Source of the DNA: Streptomyces sp. DH-12
GTDB lineage: Bacteria; Actinomycetota; Actinomycetes; Streptomycetales; Streptomycetaceae
Assembly: GCF_002899455.1 (NCBI RefSeq)
Contig: NZ_PPFB01000001.1
Coordinates: 2,510,501 to 2,574,500 of the forward strand
DNA length: 64,000 nt
Reading direction: 5' to 3'
The notes under the pieces were generated by a model that was not told where the DNA came from, made no database searches, and was given only the letters and a program-made list of their open reading frames with translations. Position numbers and translations under genes: made by a program. Positions 22,401 through 25,165 of this stretch are shown here, one piece after another (the first letter of the stretch is position 1; the number at the start of each line of letters is the position of its first letter).

Positions 22401-25165
22401 TGGGTCACCGGAGCGGACGAGTCCAGGAGCAGCACCCGGCGGGCCACGGCGTCCAGGGCGAGTGGGCCGTCACGCAGAGCGGGGTCGGCCAGACGGAGCC
22501 GTTCGAGGCGTGCCACGGCGCCGCGGAGATCGGGGTACCTCCGGTCCGTCTCGATGCCGGGGCCGAACACGCCCGTCAGCACCTGCTGATGAATCTCCTC
22601 GGGGGTCGGTGACGGGGACGCCTGAGGCGAGGCGTTCATGGTCACATCGCCGTCGGACGGGGAGGCTCCGACGTTCGAGCCGTCGTCGTCCTTCCGGTCC
22701 GTGATCATGTCGATCGAGTCCGGGGAACCGGGCGGTGAGGAGGACTCGGCAGTGACTCCCGCCGGGGCTGGGGAACTGAACCGCAACGCGTCGACGACGG
22801 TCGGCGGCGGCTCCGCCGGGGAGTCGAGGACCGGCAGTTCTCCGGATTCGGTGCGGACGGGCCGGAAGGGCGGCGGGACGTCGGAGGCCGGCGCGGTGCC
22901 GGTCTCCCGCTCGGTATCGGTCCGAGTCCCGGTATCGGTATCGGTGTTCGGCACGGTGGTGGGCGGGCCGGACTGCTCGGACTCCTCGGCCGTGGAGGTG
23001 CGGACGTCGTCAGGGGTGACGGCGTCGGTGTCCGCGGGGGTGGTGACGGGCTGGCCGGACGGGGTGGTCTGCGATCGCTGCTGCGGGGTGGCGTTCGGCG
23101 TGCCGGACGTCGGGGAGGTGACGGTCGACGGGGTGGGCGCGGCGGCGGGCGTGGTGGGGGCGGAGGCCGCGAGAAGCGTTGCCGGGGGCGGCTGCTCCTG
23201 GCCGCCGGGCGTGTACCGGGTTTCGGGTGTCGTGACCGTCGCCGGGGGTGCGGCGCTCTCCTCCGTGCTCCGGTCCACGTCGGCGCTGTCGGCGCTGTCG
23301 ACGTGGGGGATGGTCGTGTCCTCGTCCGCCGACCGCTGGCGTTCGGGTGCGGGCCGGGTCTCGGGGCTCGCGGTGGCGTCCGGAACCCCGGTGACATCGG
23401 GGTTGTTCCGGGTGTCGTCCGTGCGCTCGGTGAGCGGTGTGTTCGTGTCGTCGTCCGCCCACGACCGGTCTTCGGACTCGTCCGGTACGAAAGCGTTGCC
23501 GCCCGGCTGGGTCGCGGAAGGTCCCGGGGCGGACGAGCCGGCGGTGGCGGGCCTGTTCGCCGGCAGGCCGTTGTCCGTGCCGTTGTCCGTGCCGTCGGTC
23601 GAGCCGGGTCCGGGAACCGTGGCAGGCGGCGGGTTGAGCGTGGAGATGATGCTGTCGGTGTCCAGGTTTTCCGAGGCCGACGGTGTGTTCCAGCCGACAG
23701 CGGGGGCCGGGACCGTGCGGTCGAGGCCGTCCACGCCCTGGTTCCGGTAGGGGTCCTCGTACAGGTCCGAGGAGGCGGACGTGTACGACGGTTTGCCCGC
23801 GCCCGTCACTCCCGCCCCGGACGACACGCCGGTTCCGCCGTACGCGGTGACGCCGTTGCCGGCGAAGGGGTCAGGACCGTAGTCCGAGACATCCGAGACG
23901 GCGGAGGCATCGCTGACGTCACTGACGTCACTGATGTCACTGACGTCACTGATATCACTGATGTCGCTGTAGACCGACGCCACGTCGCTGACGTCGCTGT
24001 AGACCGACGCCGCGTCGCTGACGTCACCGGCGGACGAGCCGCCGCCGTCACCACCGGGAGGGTGCGGCGGCGTGTACGGCGACGTGTACGGGGCGCTCCA
24101 GACATCGGTGGTGGAGACGGTGGCGGGCCGGGGCGACGGAGCGGCGACGGGGTCGTGGTTCTCGTCGTCGTACGGGTCGCCGTTCCCCGCGCCCGGCAGG
24201 CTGTTGACGTTGCCGGGGCCGAGGTCGAGGTTGTGGAAGAACTTGTCGTGCAGGAACTTTCCGCCGAACTCCACGCCGCTGGAGAACGCTGCGGAGATCA
24301 GGCCGCTGATGCCCCCGCTCAGGAACGTGCCGGGGCTGAAGGTGAACGTGCCCATGAAGACCAGGTTGGTGAAGCCCTCGGCGAAGGTTTCCGCCTGTCC
24401 CTCGTTGATGAAGCTGAACGGGAGTTCGGACGCTTCTTTCCAGAAGTGGTTGTTCTTGAAGATCTTGTTGATGAACTTCGCGCCGAACTCACCGAAGATG
24501 CTCGCGAAGAATCCCGCGATCATCCCCGCGAACGCCGACTGCCCGACGTTCTTCCAGTCGATCTCCTTGCGCCGGAGGTCGACGGCATCCGGCGCGGTCA
24601 TGGAGATCAGCTGCGAGGTGAAGGTGACGAACGCCTCCTGGAGCGCCTCCAGCACCATCGACAGCGGCGTGGGAACCGCGTGTCCCAGCCGCTGGAAGAT
24701 CAGCAGCATCGCGAGCGCGGTACGCGACTTGACGACGATGGCCTGGGTGAGCGACGTACCGCCGGTGAACACGGCCAGTGCGGCGAGCAGAGCCAGTTCG
24801 ATGTTCATCAGGATGAACTCGATGAGGACCTGGTACTTCCCCTCGGACAACTGGATCGAGCGGTCCACCTGCCGGGACCCGAGCTCCCGGAGTTCGTTGG
24901 AGAGATTCCTCAGGTGGTTGGTGTCGTTGTCGTCGACGAAGAGCCTCAGCGCGGCGACGAACTGCTCGGCGACCCGCGGCGGGAGCGATCTGCCCGCGGT
25001 CTCGATCGCTCCCGCCAACGCGTCGGCCAGGCGGTCGATGTCCTCCGCGAGCCGGTTGTAGGGGCTACGGCTTTCGGCTCCCAGGTCCTCGTTGCCCTTG
25101 CCGATGTTCGCACCCACCCAGGCCTCGATGAACTCCTGCAGGCCGGGCGGGAACATGATCGCCAT
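1..25165 (-). CDS. Giant multidomain T7SS toxin/effector (partial, C terminus beyond left edge)
   Basis: ATG at 25165 directly follows the TGA of the upstream EspC-like gene. I translated this frame at many points (near 25.1, 21.5, 16, 15.5, 12.8, 12.0, 11.7, 10.5, 8.8, 5.7, 3.8, 2.0 kb and the left edge); all lie in one phase and I find no stop, so at least 8,388 residues are encoded. Layout by residue: 1-310 CpnT/WXG-like N domain; 311-850 Pro/Ser/Thr/Asp linker; 955-1345 His-Gly...Cys module 1; about 1896-3010 beta-rich scaffold; 3029-3268 inositol-polyphosphate-kinase-like; 3890-4090 Pro/Thr linker; 4093-4393 OTU-like; 4459-4649 nucleotidyltransferase-like remnant; 4770-4980 lethal-factor-like metallopeptidase; 5190-5540 His-Gly...Cys module 2; 5793-8388+ ART array with module 3 inserted. 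Last gene of the WXG100 operon. Similar Streptomyces giants are, from memory, annotated as lonely Cys domain proteins. Secretion and toxicity are inferred. Confidence 0.88.
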   Translation of the reverse strand, partial: MAIMFPPGLQEFIEAWVGANIGKGNEDLGAESRSPYNRLAEDIDRLADALAGAIETAGRSLPPRVAEQFVAALRLFVDDNDTNHLRNLSNELRELGSRQVDRSIQLSEGKYQVLIEFILMNIELALLAALAVFTGGTSLTQAIVVKSRTALAMLLIFQRLGHAVPTPLSMVLEALQEAFVTFTSQLISMTAPDAVDLRRKEIDWKNVGQSAFAGMIAGFFASIFGEFGAKFINKIFKNNHFWKEASELPFSFINEGQAETFAEGFTNLVFMGTFTFSPGTFLSGGISGLISAAFSSGVEFGGKFLHDKFFHNLDLGPGNVNSLPGAGNGDPYDDENHDPVAAPSPRPATVSTTDVWSAPYTSPYTPPHPPGGDGGGSSAGDVSDAASVYSDVSDVASVYSDISDISDVSDISDVSDVSDASAVSDVSDYGPDPFAGNGVTAYGGTGVSSGAGVTGAGKPSYTSASSDLYEDPYRNQGVDGLDRTVPAPAVGWNTPSASENLDTDSIISTLNPPPATVPGPGSTDGTDNGTDNGLPANRPATAGSSAPGPSATQPGGNAFVPDESEDRSWADDDTNTPLTERTDDTRNNPDVTGVPDATASPETRPAPERQRSADEDTTIPHVDSADSADVDRSTEESAAPPATVTTPETRYTPGGQEQPPPATLLAASAPTTPAAAPTPSTVTSPTSGTPNATPQQRSQTTPSGQPVTTPADTDAVTPDDVRTSTAEESEQSGPPTTVPNTDTDTGTRTDTERETGTAPASDVPPPFRPVRTESGELPVLDSPAEPPPTVVDALRFSSPAPAGVTAESSSPPGSPDSIDMITDRKDDDGSNVGASPSDGDVTMNASPQASPSPTPEEIHQQVLTGVFGPGIETDRRYPDLRGAVARLERLRLADPALRDGPLALDAVARRVLLLDSSAPVTHAHRDDLFRVATDPAAESAGSLAALAALHLRLQGVLAGSRTLTGRTRGRNWTGTVITGPDITSTGRVTRRADGTLDRYDVEAAPWHRPGEPDPYVVMAEGDHERIVVRGYDGAPRPVPIDVFVELLMLDSALSRLPTDVPVVLLIPDAGSRGLELPRRAADRVGRDVWSANGRVETSKEDPSGPHVVSLWSGGGLPHADWIRSTPGQVLDPAEAANAPAWEREQLSHTIVTARGPIGRAVFEDSEAPELLHVLRKSTESTELWHYNPTTQKWAKDAEPVLFAGKPVYVFGGHGRPGSTMLPTVSDPSHRGRGRETGGMLKRRPSLARLPKDHGILMVPCFSATPPGVVRPRRGIDDVFVPDPLAVVSESQHVSNETKRHVYGATGVVRIQPRGAKRYVYGIDTDSRGRRSKWVVHRPEPVGDMLDDRARAAGLHTDPAQPVPDATRETALRLVRALRQVFGAEIEDDSRYGDLLAGAGALETMREADPTLRDHGPFSMDLFERAARAQQPGEPGPDAYRSLLLRAADAVRLRPDTVLTDFVALPRVTAAAQWWGGLSAAELDSVAAHVLRQDPGVTGIGDPERARLFWAMVKALEWESRTPDPDALTGRLLHLDRPDPSRRPDLLYLVAQAAAVGVDVDNLVELGAFHLQTLGALAPETLLRDPTGAPTGRRWRPIPRTADAPTDPATATDTVLVVADTPGGGYQNVGWEKPPWSAPGKSPAYLVWADGGPDHLLMSLPGGIDVRVPYEEVAELLAVDPVLGERPQDTTDVVLAVPWAAVRAPVGTGTPNADPRAVVSAGTGRTVWASRSQVGLARAQASQPSYLGLLPSVPGRPAADDWATVRPGDLAAPGTGTQTGGNGAAGVTFAARGETKVASEAPSSLADLLDPGPAGGLDAPLPSLDGVVSGLDGPLPDLGVDVAGLDGPLPDLGVDVAGLDGPLPDLDGALPQLDASLPQLDASLQEPADVPPEPERSSVPQIVLTTPEGEDVEAGGGLDPSPWYFAYGAMGQVVVAKSTKDVDFSRERADEWAEQISSRLDLQGPGPHTALRAGIKDAVRDLLLTTDPKKWDDILAAGRTLVVDGRLVWLRPVLNGLSSIPTPKGDVSEYPVGFGSTATGGRSGHESSVGVDSVLFTLFNLGASAFASAAALALPQFKIGSSQSKSRGWLRTVLSGRKPFINDLSRFDAGLKMQVYVNGEDATPTPQHQVTVPDRLHVDVPTAYTGTKGHRPDERAPEAARPPAGRTARPSQARELLQAVNLTPAIAALHRNMLAAGLPAPVARKILVQAKMDRAQGFLTETTARSRYLWWTSGDSSNTIEVSGPLVKKFRGHLRIRREIDSLQYLGDSKIGTRDDIGVGDSSTADRKGGTDGGLGFGYNSAGMGGGDAGAGGDLTPGSHADGDDSAGAELTGLVPAFGAVLDLKRNVGHSLDTSGLSHTVLNDFAEQSRYRAGLRIELNLESSTHKIAPVRETTVGEVSVPKREAAHFVKRIVGKGWTSDLRPESGGEDAPRHRVPALSKPRKVRRLPTKLPPFRFRMVVSRVKDLLKPHPREPLSLAARKGLGFGVPTALPGVESLQQDLRDAIEQLHVMDVGEEKAQKSHWAAADRDLAAFYGRPAVEGDLNGALLGVYRTIEVGGREYEVAAKAVWGNRIDGPNPMAEPVAEDGSPRPGDYRMKVNTRAAEGGKVGGSRGTGWKVGVAGGGGARLAIPEIDLSFLGLRFTVPPIRFQFGAIRGVWRRGKGKGDKLSGGSGTYRRTETGSWVDEHRYLMGMEWTVRPAGKHRYLSGRVPFVARVVVPEEHASKQPVTAEKVRQLQATGVKELPGPPDDKRPRLDFSGGAQGVYPAFHLMPELAQLGARMYAEKMFPGAAKKALRQAWLDNPAGWPQEIRDLAHPGFLAEHFGEAVRKGGYETELPKDGNVKQALRLKIHVHDPDDLGASPDVEVEQYAKGSQDHAGEEDVDNGLGVTASVGPQMRFGSDASHEDHPTGPGGRLNVVGHASLTKGWGRGSGNTDGRIDITRATYGGPVHTVRSTPVFELTYIRWRNDKLTEETRYLSAQEALDLLVPERRMTDLLPPAPETGPEPAPAPETGETRSGAVVQPAEEAAGGHGGIKKRAEGLFLEKPTNEAEAEFYGEMRAGRHPALEGVVPNSYSAETAKAMDPRTSGDDSTHVYIENLTRGMRKPKLLDIKVGESTASRQELLLALGASAAWRKKSRLKFADMMTGSAHRGYRTVGGTGLGDSRLVNGIRSERNVREFSEEADVYETLARQLEQVRRAADESGLSFVAASVLIAVDLEPEEGSQAASTKVKLIDFAHTFDSEKLGEEQSRKYRGRFDHGIEQLIKDVGKAAADKANQQEEQGDAAAAPAPETKTAPVPATESTPAPETEPASETEPVPAPATESTPAPVVSRTYLDTGLVPGVSHPEIVRADGVLDAINDRLRARGIIPTEKSPGTAPRPNLLQRSLKKSFSSDALQTEWHALTNKGHFRWFPVPGPWGTTRYLWVNVTVVRIDKPKGQQYRDKTKLTLRGEAVTAEENEQESGLSFSGGVDVRARAGDEHGHGGIEVGAEYSDETKTVDKETSKTVEIYRVNAQDSSEEFDHDVVAFRIEMGMSTELPAMFTMRSRGVNKYERVFKDGADPERGKRVFVWRDPGDGPGQLVNGSVRLLVPRHLTHETDQQPQWPLDLAAPRETEVIWEQPESDTDTTQPQATDTTQPQATDATDAAQPRVPLSSAEAWGTFLEDLHPWTVPAAVPIERWAKLTAVRHRTPPQTRIGKPPTIGGLDPVTRVAGVLYTHYASSNMMRPRIKELLEHKYELPMGDRHALVGLELDSADILGPAEGTLVKQRGYKQSDEEPEHEHEEGSGWSFSLGPEGGGHADEDRMFERMPFELKAWMDSESRSGALGDTDERNKEGKRPYRLYRFGVTAVVRGPFGTVRIKVPAGFYGMLPVNKATGRLADGLEDDPVLGPFLRPPRPTTEPENTPPRETTPNGTQTENPVPGTSGPVVPEVEPGEVPAPGTVASQDPVADDGTLVTPAETRPRSETESQGPTPSAEPAPAPVGTTPTDTAAPTGTVPKSPAPKDTAPTDPASEVPPAVEPKEGPAVPDVPSGRKDAAPEAEPVPAVAPAVRNPEAEAAGPEAPATGVPAVRGNGEKGPGPATTGSGRVRGRRVPMPATGVCLPYSVMAGASVHLRSRLNGLASTDPAAYEWLADPDAVRDQLRRQAVTPSQSRRSPASPPQVVLRAMLASVSDYVRRSEGRLHPHIIGQFRRTPDATFAPRVKGMDRAEMLAQLARHGVRSIPVPEALDPGETLRRYVDALMASQPVDPGVPTEFTRILLETEAEDLSRREMFEYLEEHGLLPAPADLDDSALAHLLGVVYPLSTAPLDAAELAALQNAVDHWEQHWETPEGEAFLPLIAHAFDMQIDVVRWFPSGARRISTVGPEHARLRTEVYYNGDNHYDGSDAAPLDRFGGAVPPDPAPAAAPGPASSPAPPTEPPQAPRPAAPPAAVTVTPADHRVPGPLKGAGASRPTAPSGDDTGKLDVARRVGAVLHGLGHPVVLAGAARGRVQFGQSRPLGAVEFQLSADTPPAAAGIRAALARELPGASVRVRTGTGDNRVLDLSVDGVDITVTAVDRPVAGTVTADGFTVPAPADSLADAALALATGTDPELRGRDLLDLLWVLHRVPADGPRTIASVLAREDAYRSARPAGAAGSLAVRLSELLDSAALDREALVRHEKTWRALGATDADLPALHAGLTALADGLRVLPEVTADPVRALAARLPGMSAADRDATLASLPPAHRERLAGDPVLVDALRAGLEPAEFASVAARLMTQVPDGVEQPVSAGDRARAQVARLLQDPDVAARLLKGGSRVVVVPRSEAMTSLDAFRELRGGVTDDGRPWESVRGAGLRSAAVTEENLLGERTTVPTVESAQADGYSTTVHEIAHLVHLYGLDPLDPTDRQRVTDAYRATEQAGEAGSWPDGDLYGYDADGRRSAPNYSSRDEREFFAQLTNVYLMANGGSDPYTGRRRNNDGPEWVRRHQPDMYDLMRRLYGEGPPPRPRHPRSVEPVRPRGVRPAEVNPVEATDVENEALARARALWDVAEGGPGEDGDSYVAVRALWDGTVGAHTPQPHTPAPLPVPPPVPGPQARSAAAPPPTDDAVQRRLQELWALIDATFGSQPLPQTLRNQLFNALRVIESARHGHPRFRAGLDLEGITRMLLHLAPDAPVDAARHYEAFTIASSAHRRRRAGSLDAIAAYGLTGEDYSRQTGLLSEPGGAPYGRNWTGRAGIRLRMDVVADLQGVYPAPWGAAAYTVVAERNDEGLLLADGKPVSDEEFVELVLHDPQRPQGAPVVVLIEEMDGRNEALARMIADRIDARAWFTYGDLRLVEGPDGRRVPFLATPASEEGKRVPTGTWIPADPGRVPDDPAATVRATDGTVFPDTDIHSYPLPTVDGQALAGRAFLDAHEMAIRERALRAVSAIEHYSRNREALPGVYAAKEGPALPLPRALTDSYVAIGHGQEGRIVVPRRSTGANQRISPQHLGRMLARRKSLQALSPEKPVWMVFCELSMRRADRDLLNDPPSTQHVADATRRPAFAVDTTVVVAEAEGGLPPRLAVDDDPDNPVGRIEEFLPKPGTDALDALAELGGLPSWMPGRTDRALRWVRALRQTHGVRIDSDLDREAEFHELIEGFGALEMLRFQAVGNADPGPLTWGGLQHIVGRYAARQGWDRSLTANSLAHLLFAARTGRLQSADVAGPTAPAAPPPTAPAPADTSGPSPRADAPGTFHLGPTAPAHRAPATGTVRPFGTPAPTAPAGQGVPRHPAPERTGTPPEAPDQDSRSPATPSETAGPDPRPATDEAPWSVSSWRPAGSPGTVRFAAFYQDREWRRLSVRLEFALAGLLGSDARSTEAARSAVSRLRSELVARYGQEQADRAFFGPDDLPEDPGGTLDRLLALPPGVRTLDELMAGFARAAHAARKLPEDLAAALARPAGDRARYAPGSAYRAVHDGRGLRRVGGERGVALRLIQTHAALGASPDELAAFRTALISWLIPADLASLSEILQASQLAGTAPAGERATALRDGAGLHLWAAELLRAFGPPSDDARVGHVVPPHRVVYGARMTYSADITPSGDVSLPGGLTDLVEVALRDPGELRGDRGELLKDWLARTGPAGRRALEELAPAHLTAVFLYSSNDYRLMKAYLNGQRLGAGISRRLVRSAVWSTIRRAVASLELSELPVILRGLDGVDDLHNDVNDALFGAFAVWSDVPDDQMAELRRRSDVFADRIHDELPLHTDMAIEALELLPPVRQDVWWGDRGMPGPLDRPEHGPVYGRDLIDVPFMRSTSLNPDEAFRYMMRNRGPADTHRGLVHVRRSTAREVTPFVAWPGEQEAVYPPGQRFPVTDRVVRREVQETVDSDGEEVEQLLEYADVTVDEAQPAPAALPPRRLLGAPDDLLRIAGSPAPRPWPSPPVLREILDEEGRRTGAASFDDPDWAVREPDYRRLGERTGFVSWERDADGRPSAYSQDLPGGEGTFYWGGHGGPAGLALRTEDGGVRHDDGSHVGLLLRPLLRPDSRSITVLACGPGGAFADEAAARASARRIADATGLPVHLAVGRTAVADGVPHLLEDAEGRPTTWVTEHPGGRTPPTATLPSSAARVPATVRYPDDRQVNADVPDSGPDDDSENSSDDDSENSSDDDSENSSDDGLGHRPPNLASWRITGAPGTPRFTSLYTEPGWRQLSLNFEYALARLHGTSPEVHRAVRENLRRTHRFLAAHHGEEAATRAFLPSRDVPDAPAPAPGDRLARLLGPDARPALHELFLAQAEAVFARPGSPVTVARTLPGRVGGAGRPLWAPLPPGTSRLRYDKNGFREAGGVEGPALWLLQAARETGADDAEMTLLRTALIAWAVPAGIHSLHEVLHASHRLGMGDPEERRATTLDASRMHSWVREHLTPWHLIPPTPEGETWRESLRAPHERLYSDTVSLSATMTDDLDVPQDLTDMVQELLEPGSVDAELDEERQEVAEAWLARYGDVGRQALRRLGPGHMTALYIYSFSDYQLIKAYLKGERLGRGMSRWLVRRTVLNLVELGQEEYKDLPYVLRMRPGFEGVFQDVWAADSDDGSMELVRALRRLDAVAHDVHALLPLHIDMAAEALELLPPANRTVWWGDRAVPGSVHRPSRNSALYGGQRITMPFFRSTSLDRGSALKFALDLKRPTPAGHHAQITEVPLSQAREIAMFARYYKEAEALYPPGWTFLREHRRVSYVGEHHLPLAEVRVTEAPVVSGATTTPTPPSVGPDGPDAFHVDPRWWPLAAQYQRALGRFLSRDSAVLDAARDAGRTLFAHLSAHLGPDAAATAFFGLAADPSPGRGPAERLEDFLGRSDLRTVVDAYTEAMYGPLDRSGRHSLRRLWRDRPELNTRGLPLTVARPEPHRPGGSWYRDRHDRLGHPAQEGHPHRIEWMLRAHATLPGTGPESLLGLRTAFLADQLSSGGHSLAELLEAAQAAGVRGTGEPRPAEVDAVALYSWADAVFSPRSRPAGDPGGRRAVPGLDPGRSEHLILPHQRLYRLRTAWLTPWITGGAAEPAAITVLTGLAGDLWSAADLETLPWPGGAAARSRRAALRAWLLRHGAPNLPRRLTAAHVAALYLASGRDAALIELAGSTAPDAGERFRRDLAAEAVGLVARGAPDAHYPLVLLRDTRLRTLARQAARTPAGPDGQAMRWAPAQRAGSRAVELADDARTELILLARMAREALALLPPMGTPVYWADWETGSAVDVATGRPGAVHTRPTWRDFHTSRDSAVRRFAAVPPPAGRQLVLYEVRDHRARDIGPLARFPDQRTALHPHPPRFQEISRELRHDAALDRVYTHVLLRDVSGPDSAPAWGRETVTRAVVAPDGGWSGLTAHTSREPAGRRHAVFPPPPSVPFASRGTTFEEGETGHVSLPVAGGTVFFASPGDGHAVRAGSRPDASGQPRPGRTVGSSVTPAVRKEDPGFADLLSSLYSAPGWAEASRAWERTLGLVLAFDPKVRETVRAAVRAVHRLHLGRTGDPARAAAVLLGDEATGPDPLTSLDRFLAPDADVSLSRLMAVYARGVGLTGLTGRPGPARPHGEDGNHRRDHRDRGIPLGEGPAHLARMALERHLLLPGTRRADTIAFREAVLGWLLPGGRHSLIEVLRASHAVGLGDSAERAAVLGDAAHLYRWAESTLRPADRPGAPDPAALRPPHRALYATDAGRIDAGYTGTWTLPDGLADAIRRGERIFTTGHAPEGLPDREQALLERTRRHGGSALDGLDAPHLTALYLLGGPDAALFDGRPVIPVARAALTAAVDGRTGDVPVLLRQLPDVGDILARAGALPADGLLTELRSALARSADILRARADQHTAVGLEALALLPPVNTRAWWGAWLPGEPPASQQATEALPGSVTAARLHRVRLSRAAALRALAGDRAAGRHPVLYE
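1760..3480 (-). other. Domain: ART module 3, degenerate
   Basis: Residues about 7230-7800 keep the module layout, but the Arg position reads VYWADWE, the STS strand reads FHTSRDS and the E-x-E strand reads FPDQRTALHP. Two of the three catalytic elements are lost, so catalysis is unlikely. Confidence 0.5.
3560..5250 (-). other. Domain: ADP-ribosyltransferase module 2 (intact R/STS/ExE)
   Basis: Residues about 6640-7203. SWRITGAPGTPRF starts the same helical part as in module 1. The core has VWWGDRA (Arg7100), FRSTSLD (STS, 7128-7130) and YKEAEALYPPGWTF (Glu7175 and Glu7177). The motif set is complete. It is similar to module 1 in order and spacing but clearly diverged. Confidence 0.68.
5261..5332. 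repeat. Three tandem 24-bp repeats inside the giant gene
   Basis: Units start at 5261, 5285 and 5309 and are identical. On the minus strand they encode repeats of an acidic Ser-Glu-Asn-Ser-Ser-Asp-Asp-Asp unit, a linker between His-Gly...Cys module 3 and ART module 2. Likely a slippage-prone spacer. Confidence 0.9.
5400..5965 (-). other. Domain: His-Gly...Cys module 3 (short form)
   Basis: Residues about 6400-6590. TFYWGGHGGPAG (H6469) and, 43 residues later, ITVLACGPGG (C6512) give the cleanest clan CD signature of the three modules, including the Ala-Cys pair. The module lacks the long N-terminal half of modules 1 and 2. It lies between ART modules 1 and 2, so one possible role is self-cleavage that frees the toxin units. 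Confidence 0.55.
6130..7790 (-). other. Domain: ADP-ribosyltransferase module 1 (intact R/STS/ExE)
   Basis: Residues about 5793-6345. A roughly 400-residue helical part beginning SSWRPAGSPGTVRF precedes an ART-like core: VWWGDRG (Arg6246), MRSTSLN (STS, 6273-6275) and PGEQEAVYPPGQRF (Glu6318 and Glu6320, the E-x-E motif followed by the PPG turn). This is the R-S-E layout of C2/iota/SpvB-type mono-ADP-ribosyltransferases, and the E-x-E form usually goes with Arg modification. All key residues are present. Confidence 0.68.
8546..9600 (-). other. Domain: His-Gly...Cys module 2 (clan CD peptidase-like)
   Basis: Residues about 5190-5540 repeat module 1: a YGRNWTG motif, a YTVVAERN strand, an EFVELVLHDP helix, a VVVLIEE strand, then SYVAIGHGQEG (H5446) and, 48 residues later, VWMVFCELS (C5494). 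A WVRALRQ helical element follows near residue 5590, as after module 1. The His and Cys of the presumed dyad are intact. Confidence 0.55.
10240..10860 (-). other. Domain: lethal-factor-like zinc metallopeptidase (ATLF/M34 type)
   Basis: Residues about 4770-4980. HEIAHLVH gives a canonical HExxH zincin motif (H4868, E4869, H4872). About 60 residues on, NYSSRDEREFFAQLTNVYL supplies Glu4932 as the likely third zinc ligand; anthrax lethal factor has the same HExxH...Y.S...EFFAE.F layout. Upstream strands (VVVVP, GRPW, VRGAG) fit the fold that precedes the active site in this family. All catalytic residues are present. Lethal factor cleaves MAP kinase kinases; the target here is unknown. Confidence 0.72.
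11220..11790 (-). other. Domain: degenerate nucleotidyltransferase-like segment
   Basis: Residues about 4459-4649. A VVLAGAARG...FGQSRPLGAVEFQLS pattern resembles the GGxA...G..R.T.DID core of AbiEii/MNT nucleotidyltransferases, and LRGRDLLDLLWVLHR resembles their downstream helix. The catalytic GG and DxD residues are not preserved, so it is probably inactive or unrelated. Confidence 0.28.
11987..12890 (-). other. Domain: OTU-like cysteine protease candidate
   Basis: Residues about 4093-4393. TGVCLPYSVMAG puts Cys4103 at the start of a helix after a turn, as in the GxC-helix of OTU proteases. Near the end, FLPLIAHAFDMQIDVVRWF, a short strand and YYNGDNHYDG place His4383 as in the C-terminal HYD/HYx motif. 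The Cys-His spacing (280 residues) is longer than the usual 130-180, implying an insertion. OTU enzymes cleave ubiquitin linkages in eukaryotes. The assignment rests on motif order only; another papain-like fold is possible. Confidence 0.5.
15362..16081 (-). other. Domain: inositol polyphosphate kinase-like (IPK family)
   Basis: Residues 3029-3268 follow the IPK/IPMK/IP6K/IP3K signature in order: GGHGGIKKRAEG with LEKP; EAEFYGEM; a YIENLTRG strand; the catalytic PKLLDIKVG (family PxxxDxKxG) near residue 3105; GYRTVGG (family LGxRxxG); ASVLIAVDLE in place of SSLLxxYE; and VKLIDFAHTF near residue 3233, the metal-binding DFAHT motif. A Gly-Ile-Glu-Gln-Leu-Ile helix closes the domain. In eukaryotes this family phosphorylates inositol phosphates or lipid inositols with ATP. 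Key Asp and Lys residues are retained, so activity is plausible. Substrate is unknown; a bacterium would have little inositol polyphosphate of its own. Confidence 0.78.
16130..19480 (-). other. Domain: long beta-strand-rich scaffold of unknown function
   Basis: Residues about 1896-3012 alternate hydrophobic/polar strands with Gly-rich turns and short helical stretches, with recurring phrases such as RYLWW, RYLMG, HRYL and ETRYLS. There is no recognisable enzyme motif. It separates the first His-Gly...Cys module from the kinase-like domain, and similar beta-rich sequence follows the kinase (about residues 3310-3870). It may be a structural or translocation scaffold; that is a guess from composition. 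Confidence 0.4.
19578..19661. repeat. Two tandem 42-bp repeats inside the giant gene
   Basis: Perfect copies at 19578-19619 and 19620-19661 with a partial third. They encode a 14-residue GLDGPLPDLGVDVA unit in a linker ahead of the beta-rich scaffold. Shorter related units (LPQLDAS) continue on the protein's C-terminal side. Confidence 0.9.
20060..20420 (-). other. Domain: partial copy of the His-Gly...Cys module, core missing
   Basis: Residues about 1582-1700 align by eye with the first half of modules 1 and 2: a PPW motif, a YLVWADGG strand, a VPYEEVAELLAVDPVL helix and a VVLAVPWA strand. The His-Gly and Cys strands do not follow. It looks like a truncated duplicate of the module, left by internal recombination. 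Confidence 0.4.
21140..22330 (-). other. Domain: His-Gly...Cys module 1 (clan CD peptidase-like)
   Basis: Residues about 955-1345. A GRNWTG motif near residue 972 is followed by beta-strand-rich sequence, then a hydrophobic strand ending FGGHGRPG (H1213) and, 47 residues on, a strand ending MVPCFSA (C1260). His-Gly after a hydrophobic strand and Cys after a second one is the hallmark of clan CD cysteine peptidases (caspase/gingipain/C80 type). A helical element (LRLVRALRQ and related) follows at about residue 1360. Equivalent modules recur near 8.6-9.6 kb and 5.4-6.0 kb. Confidence 0.55.
22616..24235 (-). other. Domain: low-complexity Pro/Ser/Thr/Asp-rich linker
   Basis: Residues about 311-850 carry little but Pro, Ser, Thr, Asp, Gly and Glu. 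The stretch includes a run of Ser-Asp-Val/Ile repeats. It probably forms an extended spacer between the export domain and the folded modules. I see no catalytic motif in it. Confidence 0.8.
23907..24030. repeat. Degenerate Ser-Asp-Val/Ile repeat tract
   Basis: Short tandem repeats of tgacgtcac/tgatgtcac type, plus two copies of a longer cgctgtagaccgacgcc unit. They encode repeated Ser-Asp-Val/Ile-(Tyr-Ser-Asp) in the linker after the N-terminal domain. Confidence 0.8.
24236..25165 (-). other. Domain: CpnT/WXG100-like N-terminal region of the giant protein
   Basis: Residues 1-310 are mainly helical. A WVG (W-x-G) motif sits at residues 16-18. Two long hydrophobic stretches follow, around residues 105-170, then a Gly/Ala/Phe zipper-like segment around 190-260. 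This is the arrangement known from the N-terminal domain of mycobacterial CpnT and related T7SS toxins, where it drives export together with WXG100 partners. Homology is by pattern, not by search. Confidence 0.65.
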
